Of a stretch of DNA of 64,000 bases, positions 25,795 through 38,600 are shown piece by piece. The DNA is taken from the NCBI GenBank assembly GCA_958510875.1, contig OY294072.1:5252501-5316500 (forward strand), written 5' to 3'. Source of the DNA: Endomychus coccineus (lineage: Eukaryota > Arthropoda > Insecta > Coleoptera > Endomychidae). Positions within the stretch are counted from its first letter, which is position 1; the number at the start of each line of letters is the position of its first letter. Below the pieces are notes generated by a model. That model saw only the letters and a program-made list of their open reading frames with translations, did no database searches and was not told the origin of the DNA. Made by a program: the position numbers and the translations under genes.

Positions 25795-25867
25795 ACCGAA
25801 GTGGTGTAATTGGTAAACACCCTGGACTAGAAATCCAGAAATGTGGGTTCGAATCCCGCCTATGGTT
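25795..25867 (+). tRNA. reference tRNA-like gene of the array, anticodon AGA
   Basis: Acceptor ACCGAAG/CTATGGT pairs at six of seven positions, including one G-T and an A-A mismatch. D-stem GTGT/ACAC; 9-nt D-loop AATTGGTAA. Anticodon stem CTGGA/TCCAG is perfect; the loop CTAGAAA places AGA at 25,829-25,831 after the invariant T. The variable loop is AAAT, 4 nt. The T-arm GTGGG/CCCGC encloses TTCGAAT. Discriminator T; TTTT at 25,873-25,876. The A box TGGTGTAATTGG and B box GGTTCGAATCC are good. The D-arm and the words flanking the anticodon (CTGGACT and AATCCAG) resemble tRNA-Gln. Real tRNA-Ser has a long variable arm, absent here. It could be a diverged tRNA, a tRNA-derived Pol III transcript, or a pseudogene. 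Confidence 0.7.
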
Positions 25868-26740
25868 CAATCTTTTACGTTTATTCATCTTTATAATCCT
25901 ATGTTAAATTATCTAAGTTATCTTCATAATTCAGAAAATTTAATTCTATATCTCTTAAGTTACATACACGATAGTGGCCAATTAGGCATAGAAACTTTAA
26001 ACTTGTTTATAATTAACCAGAACAATTCTCAGTCAGTTCTATTGAAATATATAAGAACCGGGATGCTGTCATTTGAATAAGAACTGTCAAGTAACTGCCA
26101 ACCATAGCAGTACTAACCTACAATCCTTACTTCAAAAAACGACTGAACTTCAGATGAATGTGCGTGAATAGTTGATCGATGGTAGGGCATCGAATCGCAT
26201 TGTGTTCATCAATGATCTACTATCCTTTCAGAGGTTTATATTTACAAAAATATAAAAATCTAACAGGACCGAAGTGGTGTAATTGGTAAACACCCTGGAC
26301 TAGAAATCCAGAAATGTGGGTTCGAATCCCGCCTATGGTTCAATCTTTTACGTTTATTCATCTTTATAATCCTATGTTAAATTATCTAAGTTATCTTCAT
26401 AATTCAGAAAATTTAATTCTATATCTCTTAAGTTACATACACGATAGTGGCCAATTAGGCAAAGAAACTTTAAACTTGTTTATAATTAACCAGAACAATT
26501 CTCAGTCAGTTCTATTGAAATATATAAGAACCGGGATGCTGTCATTTGAATAAGAACTGTCAAGTAACTGCCAACCATAGCAGTACTAACCTACAATCCT
26601 TACTTCAAAAAACGACTGAACTTCAGATGAATGTGCGTGAATAGTTGATCGATGGTAGGGCATCGAATCGCATTGTGTTCATCAATGATCTACTATCCTT
26701 TCAGAGGTTTATATTTACAAAAATATAAAAATCTAACAGG

Positions 26741-26813
26741 ACCGAAGTGGTGTAATTGGTAAACACCCTGGACTAGAAATTCAGAAATGTGGGTTCGAAT
26801 CCCGCCTATGGTT
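26741..26813 (+). tRNA. array tRNA-like copy with G-T pair in anticodon stem
   Basis: TCCAG of the anticodon stem is TTCAG, giving a tolerated G-U pair. The same change occurs in the last copy at 45,661, at the other end of the right array. Confidence 0.6.
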
Positions 26814-29800
26814 CAATCTTTTACGTTTATTCATCTTTATAATCCTATGTTAAATTATCTAAGTTATCTTCATAATTCAGAAAATTTAATTCTATATCTC
26901 TTAAGTTACATACACGATAGTGGCCAATTAGGCAAAGAAACTTTAAACTTGTTTATAATTAACCAGAACAATTCTCAGTCAGTTCTATTGAAATATATAA
27001 GAACCGGGATGCTGTCATTTGAATAAGAACTGTCAAGTAACTGCCAACCATAGCAGTACTAACCTACAATCCTTACTTCAAAAAACGACTGAACTTCAGA
27101 TGAATGTGCGTGAATAGTTGATCGATGGTAGGGCATCGAATCGCATTGTGTTCATCAATGATCTACTATCCTTTCAGAGGTTTATATTTACAAAAATATA
27201 AAAATCTAACAGGACCGAAGTGGTGTAATTGGTAAACACCCTGGACTAGAAATCCAGAAATGTGGGTTCGAATCCCGCCTATGGTTCAATCTTTTACGTT
27301 TATTCATCTTTATAATCCTATGTTAAATTATCTAAGTTATCTTCATAATTCAGAAAATTTAATTCTATATCTCTTAAGTTACATACACGATAGTGGCCAA
27401 TTAGGCAAAGAAACTTTAAACTTGTTTATAATTAACCAGAACAATTCTCAGTCAGTTCTATTGAAATATATAAGAACCGGGATGCTGTCATTTGAATCAG
27501 AACTGTCAAGTAACTGCCAACCATAGCAGTACTAACCCACAATCCTTACTTCAAAAAACGACTGAACTTCAGATGAATGTGCGTGAATAGTTGATCGATG
27601 GTAGGGCATCGAATCGCATTGTGTTCATCAATGATCTACTATCCTTTCAGAGGTTTATATTTACAAAAATATAAAAATCTAACAGGACCGAAGTGGTGTA
27701 ATTGGTAAACACCCTGGACTAGAAATCCAGAAATGTGGGTTCGAATCCCGCCTATGGTTCAATCTTTTACGTTTATTCATCTTTATAATCCTATGTTAAA
27801 TTATCTAAGTTATCTTCATAATTCAGAAAATTTAATTCTATATCTCTTAAGTTACATACACGATAGTGGCCAATTAGGCAAAGAAACTTTAAACTTGTTT
27901 ATAATTAACCAGAACAATTCTCAGTCAGTTCTATTGAAATATATAAGAACCGGGATGCTGTCATTTGAATAAGAACTGTCAAGTAACTGCCAACCATAGC
28001 AGTACTAACCTACAATCCTTACTTCAAAAAACGACTGAACTTCAGATGAATGTGCGTGAATAGTTGATCGATGGTAGGGCATCGAATCGCATTGTGTTCA
28101 TCAATGATCTACTATCCTTTCAGAGGTTTATATTTACAAAAATATAAAAATCTAACAGGACCGAAGTGGTGTAATTGGTAAACACCCTGGACTAGAAATC
28201 CAGAAATGTGGGTTCGAATCCCGCCTATGGTTCAATCTTTTACGTTTATTCATCTTTATAATCCTATGTTAAATTATCTAAGTTATCTTCATAATTCAGA
28301 AAATTTAATTCTATATCTCTTAAGTTACATACACGATAGTGGCCAATTAGGCAAAGAAACTTTAAACTTGTTTATAATTAACCAGAACAATTCTCAGTCA
28401 GTTCTATTGAAATATATAAGAACCGGGATGCTGTCATTTGAATAAGAACTGTCAAGTAACTGCCAACCATAGCAGTACTAACCTACAATCCTTACTTCAA
28501 AAAACGACTGAACTTCAGATGAATGTGCGTGAATAGTTGATCGATGGTAGGGCATCGAATCGCATTGTGTTCATCAATGATCTACTATCCTTTCAGAGGT
28601 TTATATTTACAAAAATATAAAAATCTAACAGGACCGAAGTGGTGTAATTGGTAAACACCCTGGACTAGAAATCCAGAAATGTGGGTTCGAATCCCGCCTA
28701 TGGTTCAATCTTTTACGTTTATTCATCTTTATAATCCTATGTTAAATTATCTAAGTTATCTTCATAATTCAGAAAATTTAATTCTATATCTCTTAAGTTA
28801 CATACACGATAGTGGCCAATTAGGCAAAGAAACTTTAAACTTGTTTATAATTAACCAGAACAATTCTCAGTCAGTTCTATTGAAATATATAAGAACCGGG
28901 ATGCTGTCATTTGAATAAGAACTGTCAAGTAACTGCCAACCATAGCAGTACTAACCTACAATCCTTACTTCAAAAAACGACTGAACTTCAGATGAATGTG
29001 CGTGAATAGTTGATCGATGGTAGGGCATCGAATCGCATTGTGTTCATCAATGATCTACTATCCTTTCAGAGGTTTATATTTACAAAAATATAAAAATCTA
29101 ACAGGACCGAAGTGGTGTAATTGGTAAACACCCTGGACTAGAAATCCAGAAATGTGGGTTCGAATCCCGCCTATGGTTCAATCTTTTACGTTTATTCATC
29201 TTTATAATCCTATGTTAAATTATCTAAGTTATCTTCATAATTCAGAAAATTTAATTCTATATCTCTTAAGTTACATACACGATAGTGGCCAATTAGGCAA
29301 AGAAACTTTAAACTTGTTTATAATTAACCAGAACAATTCTCAGTCAGTTCTATTGAAATATATAAGAACCGGGATGCTGTCATTTGAATAAGAACTGTCA
29401 AGTAACTGCCAACCATAGCAGTACTAACCTACAATCCTTACTTCAAAAAACGACTGAACTTCAGATGAATGTGCGTGAATAGTTGATCGATGGTAGGGCA
29501 TCGAATCGCATTGTGTTCATCAATGATCTACTATCCTTTCAGAGGTTTATATTTACAAAAATATAAAAATCTAACAGGACCGAAGTGGTGTAATTGGTAA
29601 ACACCCTGGACTAGAAATCCAGAAATGTGGGTTCGAATCCCGCCTATGGTTCAATCTTTTACGTTTATTCATCTTTATAATCCTATGTTAAATTATCTAA
29701 GTTATCTTCATAATTCAGAAAATTTAATTCTATATCTCTTAAGTTACATACACGATAGTGGCCAATTAGGCAAAGAAACTTTAAACTTGTTTATAATTAA

Positions 29801-30051
29801 CCAGAACAATTCTCAGTCAGTTCTATTGAAATATATAAGAACCGGGATGCTGTCATTTGAATAAGAACTGTCAAGTAACTGCCAACCATAGCAGTACTAA
29901 CCTACAATCCTTACTTCAAAAAACGACTGAACTTCAGATGAATGTGCGTGAATAGTTGATCGATGGTAGGGCATCGAATCGCATTGTGTTCATCAATGAT
30001 CTACTATCCTTTCAGAGGTTTATATTCACAAAAATATAAAAATCTAACAGG

Positions 30052-30124
30052 ACCGAAGTGGTGTAATTGGTAAACACCCTGGACTAGAAATCCAGAAATG
30101 TTTGTTCGAATCCCGCCTATGGTT
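30052..30124 (+). tRNA. array tRNA-like copy with broken T-stem
   Basis: GTGGG of the T-arm is GTTTG, losing two pairs and weakening the B box (TGTTCGAATCC). This copy is probably not a functional tRNA. Confidence 0.55.
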
Positions 30125-31237
30125 CAATCTTTTACGTTTATTCATCTTTATAATCCTATGTTAAATTATCTAAGTTATCTTCATAATTCAGAAAATTTAA
30201 TTCTATATCTCTTAAGTTACATACACGATAGTGGCCAATTAGGCAAAGAAACTTTAAACTTGTTTATAATTAACCAGAACAATTCTCAGTCAGTTCTATT
30301 GAAATATATAAGAACCGGGATGCTGTCATTTGAATAAGAACTGTCAAGTAACTGCCAACCATAGCAGTACTAACCTACAATCCTTACTTCAAAAAACGAC
30401 TGAACTTCAGATGAATGTGCGTGAATAGTTGATCGATGGTAGGGCATCGAATCGCATTGTGTTCATCAATGATCTACTATCCTTTCAGAGGTTTATATTT
30501 ACAAAAATATAAAAATCTAACAGGACCGAAGTGGTGTAATTGGTAAACACCCTGGACTAGAAATCCAGAAATGTGGGTTCGAATCCCGCCTATGGTTCAA
30601 TCTTTTACGTTTATTCATCTTTATAATCCTATGTTAAATTATCTAAGTTATCTTCATAATTCAGAAAATTTAATTCTATATCTCTTAAGTTACATACACG
30701 ATAGTGGCCAATTAGGCAAAGAAACTTTAAACTTGTTTATAATTAACCAGAACAATTCTCAGTCAGTTCTATTGAAATATATAAGAACCGGGATGCTGTC
30801 ATTTGAATAAGAACTGTCAAGTAACTGCCAACCATAGCAGTACTAACCTACAATCCTTACTTCAAAAAACGACTGAACTTCAGATGAATGTGCGTGAATA
30901 GTTGATCGATGGTAGGGCATCGAATCGCATTGTGTTCATCAATGATCTACTATCCTTTCAGAGGTTTATATTTACAAAAATATAAAAATCTAACAGGACC
31001 GAAGTGGTGTAATTGGTAAACACCCTGGACTAGAAATCCAGAAATGTGGGTTCGAATCCCGCCTATGGTTCAATCTTTTACGTTTATTCATCTTTATAAT
31101 CCTATGTTAAATTATCTAAGTTATCTTCATAATTCAGAAAATTTAATTCTATATCTCTTAAGTTACATACACGATAGTGGCCAATTAGGCAAAGAAACTT
31201 TAAACTTGTTTATAATTAACCAGAACAATTCTCAGTC

Positions 31238-32774
31238 GGTTCTATTGAAATATATAAGAACCGGGATGCTGTCATTTGAATAAGAACTGTCAAGTAACTG
31301 CCAACCATAGCAGTACTAACCTACAATCCTTACTTCAAAAAACGACTGAACTTCAGATGAATGTGCGTGAATAGTTGATCGATGGTAGGGCATCGAATCG
31401 CATTGTGTTCATCAATGATCTACTATCCTTTCAGAAGTTTATATTTACAAAAATATAAAAATTTAACAGGACCGAAGTGGTGTAATTGGTAAACACCCTG
31501 GACTAGAAATCCAGAAATGTGGGTTCGAATCCCGCCTATGGTTCAATCTTTTACGTTTATTCATCTTTATAATCCTATGTTAAATTATCTAAGTTATCTT
31601 CATAATTCAGAAAATTTAATTCTATATCTCTTAAGTTACATACACGATAGTGGCCAATTAGGCAAAGAAACTTTAAACTTGTTTATAATTAACCAGAACA
31701 ATTCTCAGTCAGTTCTATTGAAATATATAAGAACCGGGATGCTGTCATTTGAATAAGAACTGTCAAGTAACTGCCAACCATAGCAGTACTAATCTACAAT
31801 CCTTACTTCAAAAAACGACTGAACTTCAGATGAATGTGCGTGAATAGTTGATCAATGGTAGGGCATCGAATCGCATTGTGTTCATCAATGATCTACTATC
31901 CTTTCAGAGGTTTATATTTACAAAAATATAAAAATCTAACAGGACCGAAGTGGTGTAATTGGTAAACACCCTGGACTAGAAATCCAGAAATGTGGGTTCG
32001 AATCCCGCCTATGGTTCAATCTTTTACGTTTATTCATCTTTATAATCCTATGTTAAATTATCTGAGTTATCTTCATAATTCAGAAAATTTAATTCTATAT
32101 CTCTTAAGTTACATACACGATAGTGGCCAATTAGGCAAAGAAACTTTAAACTTGTTTATAATTAACCAGAACAATTCTCAGTCAGTTCTATTGAAATATA
32201 TAAGAACCGGGATGCTGTCATTTGAATAAGAACTGTCAAGTAACTGCCAACCATAGCAGTACTAACCTACAATCCTAACTTCAAAAAACGACTGAACTCC
32301 AGATGAATGTGCGTGAATAGTTGATCGATGGTAGGGCATCGAATCGCATTGTGTTCATCAATGATCTACTATCCTTTCAGAGGTTTATATTTACAAAAAT
32401 ATAAAAATCTAACAGGACCGAAGTGGTGTAATTGGTAAACACCCTGGACTAGAAATCCAGAAATGTGGGTTCGAATCCCGCCTATGGTTCAATCTTTTAC
32501 ATTTATTCATCTTTATAATCCTATGTTAAATTATCTAAGTTATCTTCATAATTCAGAAAATTTAATTCTATATCTCTTAAGTTACATACACGATAGTGGC
32601 CAATTAGGCAAAGAAACTTTAAATTTGTTTATAATTAACCAGAACAATTCTCAGTCAGTTCTATTGAAATATATAAGAACCGGGATGCTGTCATTTGAAT
32701 AAGAACTGTCAAGTAACTGCCAACCAAAGCAGTACTACCCTACAATCCTTACTTCAAAAAACGACTGAACTTCG
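31238..32774 (+). repeat. higher-order block, copy 1
   Basis: Carries a set of rare variants that recur exactly 2,838 bp (six units) to the right: CAGTCGG at 31,238, CAGAAGT near 31,436, ATTTAACAGG near 31,461, ACTAATCTACA near 31,790, GATCAATGG near 31,850, CCTAACTTC, AAATTTGTTT, CCAAAGCAG, TACTACCC and TTCGGATG at 32,774. One change (TTTACATTTA at about 32,501) is private to this copy, so the blocks have begun to diverge. Confidence 0.85.
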
Positions 32775-34075
32775 GATGAATGTGCGTGAATAGTTGATCG
32801 ATGGTAGGGCATCGAATCGCATTGTGTTCATCAATGATCTACTATCCTTTCAGAGGTTTATATTTACAAAAATATAAAAATCTAACAGGACCGAAGTGGT
32901 GTAATTGGTAAACACCCTGGACTAGAAATCCAGAAATGTGGGTTCGAATCCCGCCTATGGTTCAATCTTTTACGTTTATTCATCTTTATAATCCTATGTT
33001 AAATTATCTAAGTTATCTTCATAATTCAGAAAATTTAATTCTATATCTCTTAAGTTACATACACGATAGTGGCCAATTAGGCAAAGAAACTTTAAACTTG
33101 TTTATAATTAACCAGAACAATTCTCAGTCAGTTCTATTGAAATATATAAGAACCGGGATGCTGTCATTTGAATAAGAACTGTCAAGTAACTGCCAACCAT
33201 AGCAGTACTAACCTACAATCCTTACTTCAAAAAACGACTGAACTTCAGATGAATGTGCGTGAATAGTTGATCGATGGTAGGGCATCGAATCGCATTGTGT
33301 TCATCAATGATCTACTATCCTTTCAGAGGTTTATATTTACAAAAATATAAAAATCTAACAGGACCGAAGTGGTGTAATTGGTAAACACCCTGGACTAGAA
33401 ATCCAGAAATGTGGGTTCGAATCCCGCCTATGGTTCAATCTTTTACGTTTATTCATCTTTATAATCCTATGTTAAATTATCTAAGTTATCTTCATAATTC
33501 AGAAAATTTAATTCTATATCTCTTAAGTTACATACACGATAGTGGCCAATTAGGCAAAGAAACTTTAAACTTGTTTATAATTAACCAGAACAATTCTCAG
33601 TCAGTTCTATTGAAATATATAAGAACCGGGATGCTGTCATTTGAATAAGAACTGTCAAGTAACTGCCAACCATAGCAGTACTAACCTACAATCCTTACTT
33701 CAAAAAACGACTGAACTTCAGATGAATGTGCGTGAATAGTTGATCGATGGTAGGGCATCGAATCGCATTGTGTTCATCAATGATCTACTATCCTTTCAGA
33801 GGTTTATATTTACAAAAATATAAAAATCTAACAGGACCGAAGTGGTGTAATTGGTAAACACCCTGGACTAGAAATCCAGAAATGTGGGTTCGAATCCCGC
33901 CTATGGTTCAATCTTTTACGTTTATTCATCTTTATAATCCTATGTTAAATTATCTGAGTTATCTTCATAATTCAGAAAATTTAATTCTATATCTCTTAAG
34001 TTACATACACGATAGTGGCCAATTAGGCAAAGAAACTTTAAACTTGTTTATAATTAACCAGAACAATTCTCAGTC

Positions 34076-35612
34076 GGTTCTATTGAAATATATAAGAACC
34101 GGGATGCTGTCATTTGAATAAGAACTGTCAAGTAACTGCCAACCATAGCAGTACTAACCTACAATCCTTACTTCAAAAAACGACTGAACTTCAGATGAAT
34201 GTGCGTGAATAGTTGATCGATGGTAGGGCATCGAATCGCATTGTGTTCATCAATGATCTACTATCCTTTCAGAAGTTTATATTTACAAAAATATAAAAAT
34301 TTAACAGGACCGAAGTGGTGTAATTGGTAAACACCCTGGACTAGAAATCCAGAAATGTGGGTTCGAATCCCGCCTATGGTTCAATCTTTTACGTTTATTC
34401 ATCTTTATAATCCTATGTTAAATTATCTAAGTTATCTTCATAATTCAGAAAATTTAATTCTATATCTCTTAAGTTACATACACGATAGTGGCCAATTAGG
34501 CAAAGAAACTTTAAACTTGTTTATAATTAACCAGAACAATTCTCAGTCAGTTCTATTGAAATATATAAGAACCGGGATGCTGTCATTTGAATAAGAACTG
34601 TCAAGTAACTGCCAACCATAGCAGTACTAATCTACAATCCTTACTTCAAAAAACGACTGAACTTCAGATGAATGTGCGTGAATAGTTGATCAATGGTAGG
34701 GCATCGAATCGCATTGTGTTCATCAATGATCTACTATCCTTTCAGAGGTTTATATTTACAAAAATATAAAAATCTAACAGGACCGAAGTGGTGTAATTGG
34801 TAAACACCCTGGACTAGAAATCCAGAAATGTGGGTTCGAATCCCGCCTATGGTTCAATCTTTTACGTTTATTCATCTTTATAATCCTATGTTAAATTATC
34901 TGAGTTATCTTCATAATTCAGAAAATTTAATTCTATATCTCTTAAGTTACATACACGATAGTGGCCAATTAGGCAAAGAAACTTTAAACTTGTTTATAAT
35001 TAACCAGAACAATTCTCAGTCAGTTCTATTGAAATATATAAGAACCGGGATGCTGTCATTTGAATAAGAACTGTCAAGTAACTGCCAACCATAGCAGTAC
35101 TAACCTACAATCCTAACTTCAAAAAACGACTGAACTCCAGATGAATGTGCGTGAATAGTTGATCGATGGTAGGGCATCGAATCGCATTGTGTTCATCAAT
35201 GATCTACTATCCTTTCAGAGGTTTATATTTACAAAAATATAAAAATCTAACAGGACCGAAGTGGTGTAATTGGTAAACACCCTGGACTAGAAATCCAGAA
35301 ATGTGGGTTCGAATCCCGCCTATGGTTCAATCTTTTACGTTTATTCATCTTTATAATCCTATGTTAAATTATCTAAGTTATCTTCATAATTCAGAAAATT
35401 TAATTCTATATCTCTTAAGTTACATACACGATAGTGGCCAATTAGGCAAAGAAACTTTAAATTTGTTTATAATTAACCAGAACAATTCTCAGTCAGTTCT
35501 ATTGAAATATATAAGAACCGGGATGCTGTCATTTGAATAAGAACTGTCAAGTAACTGCCAACCAAAGCAGTACTACCCTACAATCCTTACTTCAAAAAAC
35601 GACTGAACTTCG
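34076..35612 (+). repeat. higher-order block, copy 2
   Basis: Matches block copy 1 at each of the listed rare variants, shifted by six units. Because the shared variants run over more than three consecutive units, a multi-unit duplication or unequal crossover explains it better than unit-by-unit conversion. Confidence 0.85.
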
Positions 35613-38600
35613 GATGAATGTGCGTGAATAGTTGATCGATGGTAGGGCATCGAATCGCATTGTGTTCATCAATGATCTACTATCCTTTCAGAGGTTTATA
35701 TTTACAAAAATATAAAAATCTAACAGGACCGAAGTGGTGTAATTGGTAAACACCCTGGACTAGAAATCCAGAAATGTGGGTTCGAATCCCGCCTATGGTT
35801 CAATCTTTTACGTTTATTCATCTTTATAATCCTATGTTAAATTATCTAAGTTATCTTCATAATTCAGAAAATTTAATTCTATATCTCTTAAGTTACATAC
35901 ACGATAGTGGCCAATTAGGCAAAGAAACTTTAAACTTGTTTATAATTAACCAGAACAATTCTCAGTCAGTTCTATTGAAATATATAAGAACCGGGATGCT
36001 GTCATTTGAATAAGAACTGTCAAGTAACTGCCAACCATAGCAGTACTAACCTACAATCCTTACTTCAAAAAACGACTGAACTTCAGATGAATGTGCGTGA
36101 ATAGTTGATCGATGGTAGGGCATCGAATCGCATTGTGTTCATCAATGATCTACTATCCTTTCAGAGGTTTATATTTACAAAAATATAAAAATCTAACAGG
36201 ACCGAAGTGGTGTAATTGGTAAACACCCTGGACTAGAAATCCAGAAATGTGGGTTCGAATCCCGCCTATGGTTCAATCTTTTACGTTTATTCATCTTTAT
36301 AATCCTATGTTAAATTATCTAAGTTATCTTCATAATTCAGAAAATTTAATTCTATATCTCTTAAGTTACATACACGATAGTGGCCAATTAGGCAAAGAAA
36401 CTTTAAACTTGTTTATAATTAACCAGAACAATTCTCAGTCAGTTCTATTGAAATATATAAGAACCGGGATGCTGTCATTTGAATAAGAACTGTCAAGTAA
36501 CTGCCAACCATAGCAGTACTAACCTACAATCCTTACTTCAAAAAACGACTGAACTTCAGATGAATGTGCGTGAATAGTTGATCGATGGTAGGGCATCGAA
36601 TCGCATTGTGTTCATCAATGATCTACTATCCTTTCAGAGGTTTATATTTACAAAAATATAAAAATCTAACAGGACCGAAGTGGTGTAATTGGTAAACACC
36701 CTGGACTAGAAATCCAGAAATGTGGGTTCGAATCCCGCCTATGGTTCAATCTTTTACGTTTATTCATCTTTATAATCCTATGTTAAATTATCTAAGTTAT
36801 CTTCATAATTCAGAAAATTTAATTCTATATCTCTTGAGTTACATACACGATAGTGGCCAATTAGGCAAAGAAACTTTAAACTTGTTTATAATTAACCAGA
36901 ACAATTCTCAGTCAGTTCTATTGAAATATATAAGAACCGGGATGCTGTCATTTGAATAAGAACTGTCAAGTAACTGCCAACCATAGCAGTACTAACCTAC
37001 TATCCTTACTTCAAAAAACGACTGAACTTCAGATGAATGTGCGTGAATAGTTGATCGATGGTAGGGCATCGAATCGCATTGTGTTCATCAATGATCTACT
37101 ATCCTTTCAGAGGTTTATATTTACAAAAATATAAAAATCTAACAGGACCGAAGTGGTGTAATTGGTAAACACCCTGGACTAGAAATCCAGAAATGTGGGT
37201 TCGAATCCCGCCTATGGTTCAATCTTTTACGTTTATTCATCTTTATAATCCTATGTTAAATTATCTAAGTTATCTTCATAATTCAGAAAATTTAATTCTA
37301 TATCTCTTATGTTACATACACGATAGTGGCCAATTAGGCAAAGAAACTTTAAACTTGTTTATAATTAACCAGAACAATTCTCAGTCAGTTCTATTGAAAT
37401 ATATAAGAACCGGGATGCTGTCATTTGAATAAGAACTGTCAAGTAACTGCCAACCATAGCAGTACTAACCTACAATCCTTATTTCAAAAAACGACTGAAC
37501 TTCAGATGAATGTGCGTGAATAGTTGATCGATGGTAGGGCATCGAATCGCATTGTGTTCATCAATGATCTACTATCCTTTCAGAGGTTTATATTTACAAA
37601 AATATAAAAATCTAACAGGACCGAAGTGGTGTAATTGGTAAACACCCTGGACTAGAAATCCAGAAATGTGGGTTCGAATCCCGCCTATGGTTCAATCTTT
37701 TACGTTTATTCATCTTTATAATCCTATGTTAAATTATCTAAGTTATCTTCATAATTCAGAAAATTTAATTCTATATCTCTTAAGTTACATACACGATAGT
37801 GGCCAATTAGGCAAAGAAACTTTAAACTTGTTTATAATTAACCAGAACAATTCTCAGTCAGTTCTATTGAAATATATAAGAACCGGGATGCTGTCATTTG
37901 AATAAGAACTGTCAAGTAACTGCCAACCATAGCAATACTAACCTACAATCCTTACTTCAAAAAACGACTGAACTTCGGATGAATGTGCGTGAATAGTTGA
38001 TCGATGGTAGGGCATCGAATCGCATTGTGTTCATCAATGATCTACTATCCTTTCAGAGGTTTATATTTACAAAAATATAAAAATCTAACAGGACCGAAGT
38101 GGTGTAATTGGTAAACACCCTGGACTAGAAATCCAGAAATGTGGGTTCGAATCCCGCCTATGGTTCAATCTTTTACGTTTATTCATCTTTATAATCCTAT
38201 GTTAAATTATCTAAGTTATCTTCATAATTCAGAAAATTTAATTCTATATCTCTTAAGTTACATACACGATAGTGGCCAATTAGGCAAAGAAACTTTAAAC
38301 TTGTTTATAATTAACCAGAACAATTCTCAGTCAGTTCTATTGAAATATATAAGAACCGGGATGCTGTCATTTGAATAAGAACTGTCAAGTAACTGCCAAC
38401 CATAGCAGTACTAACCTACAATCCTTACTTCAAAAAACGACTGAACTTCAGATGAATGTGCGTGAATAGTTGATCGATGGTAGGGCATCGAATCGCATTG
38501 TGTTCATCAATGATCTACTATCCTTTCAGAGGTTTATATTTACAAAAATATAAAAATCTAACAGGACCGAAGTGGTGTAATTGGTAAACACCCTGGACTA

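Noticed and set aside
25795..25867. Calling the array gene a standard tRNA-Ser(AGA)
   Set aside because: It lacks the long variable arm of tRNA-Ser, and the body words match tRNA-Gln better; I therefore label it tRNA-like.
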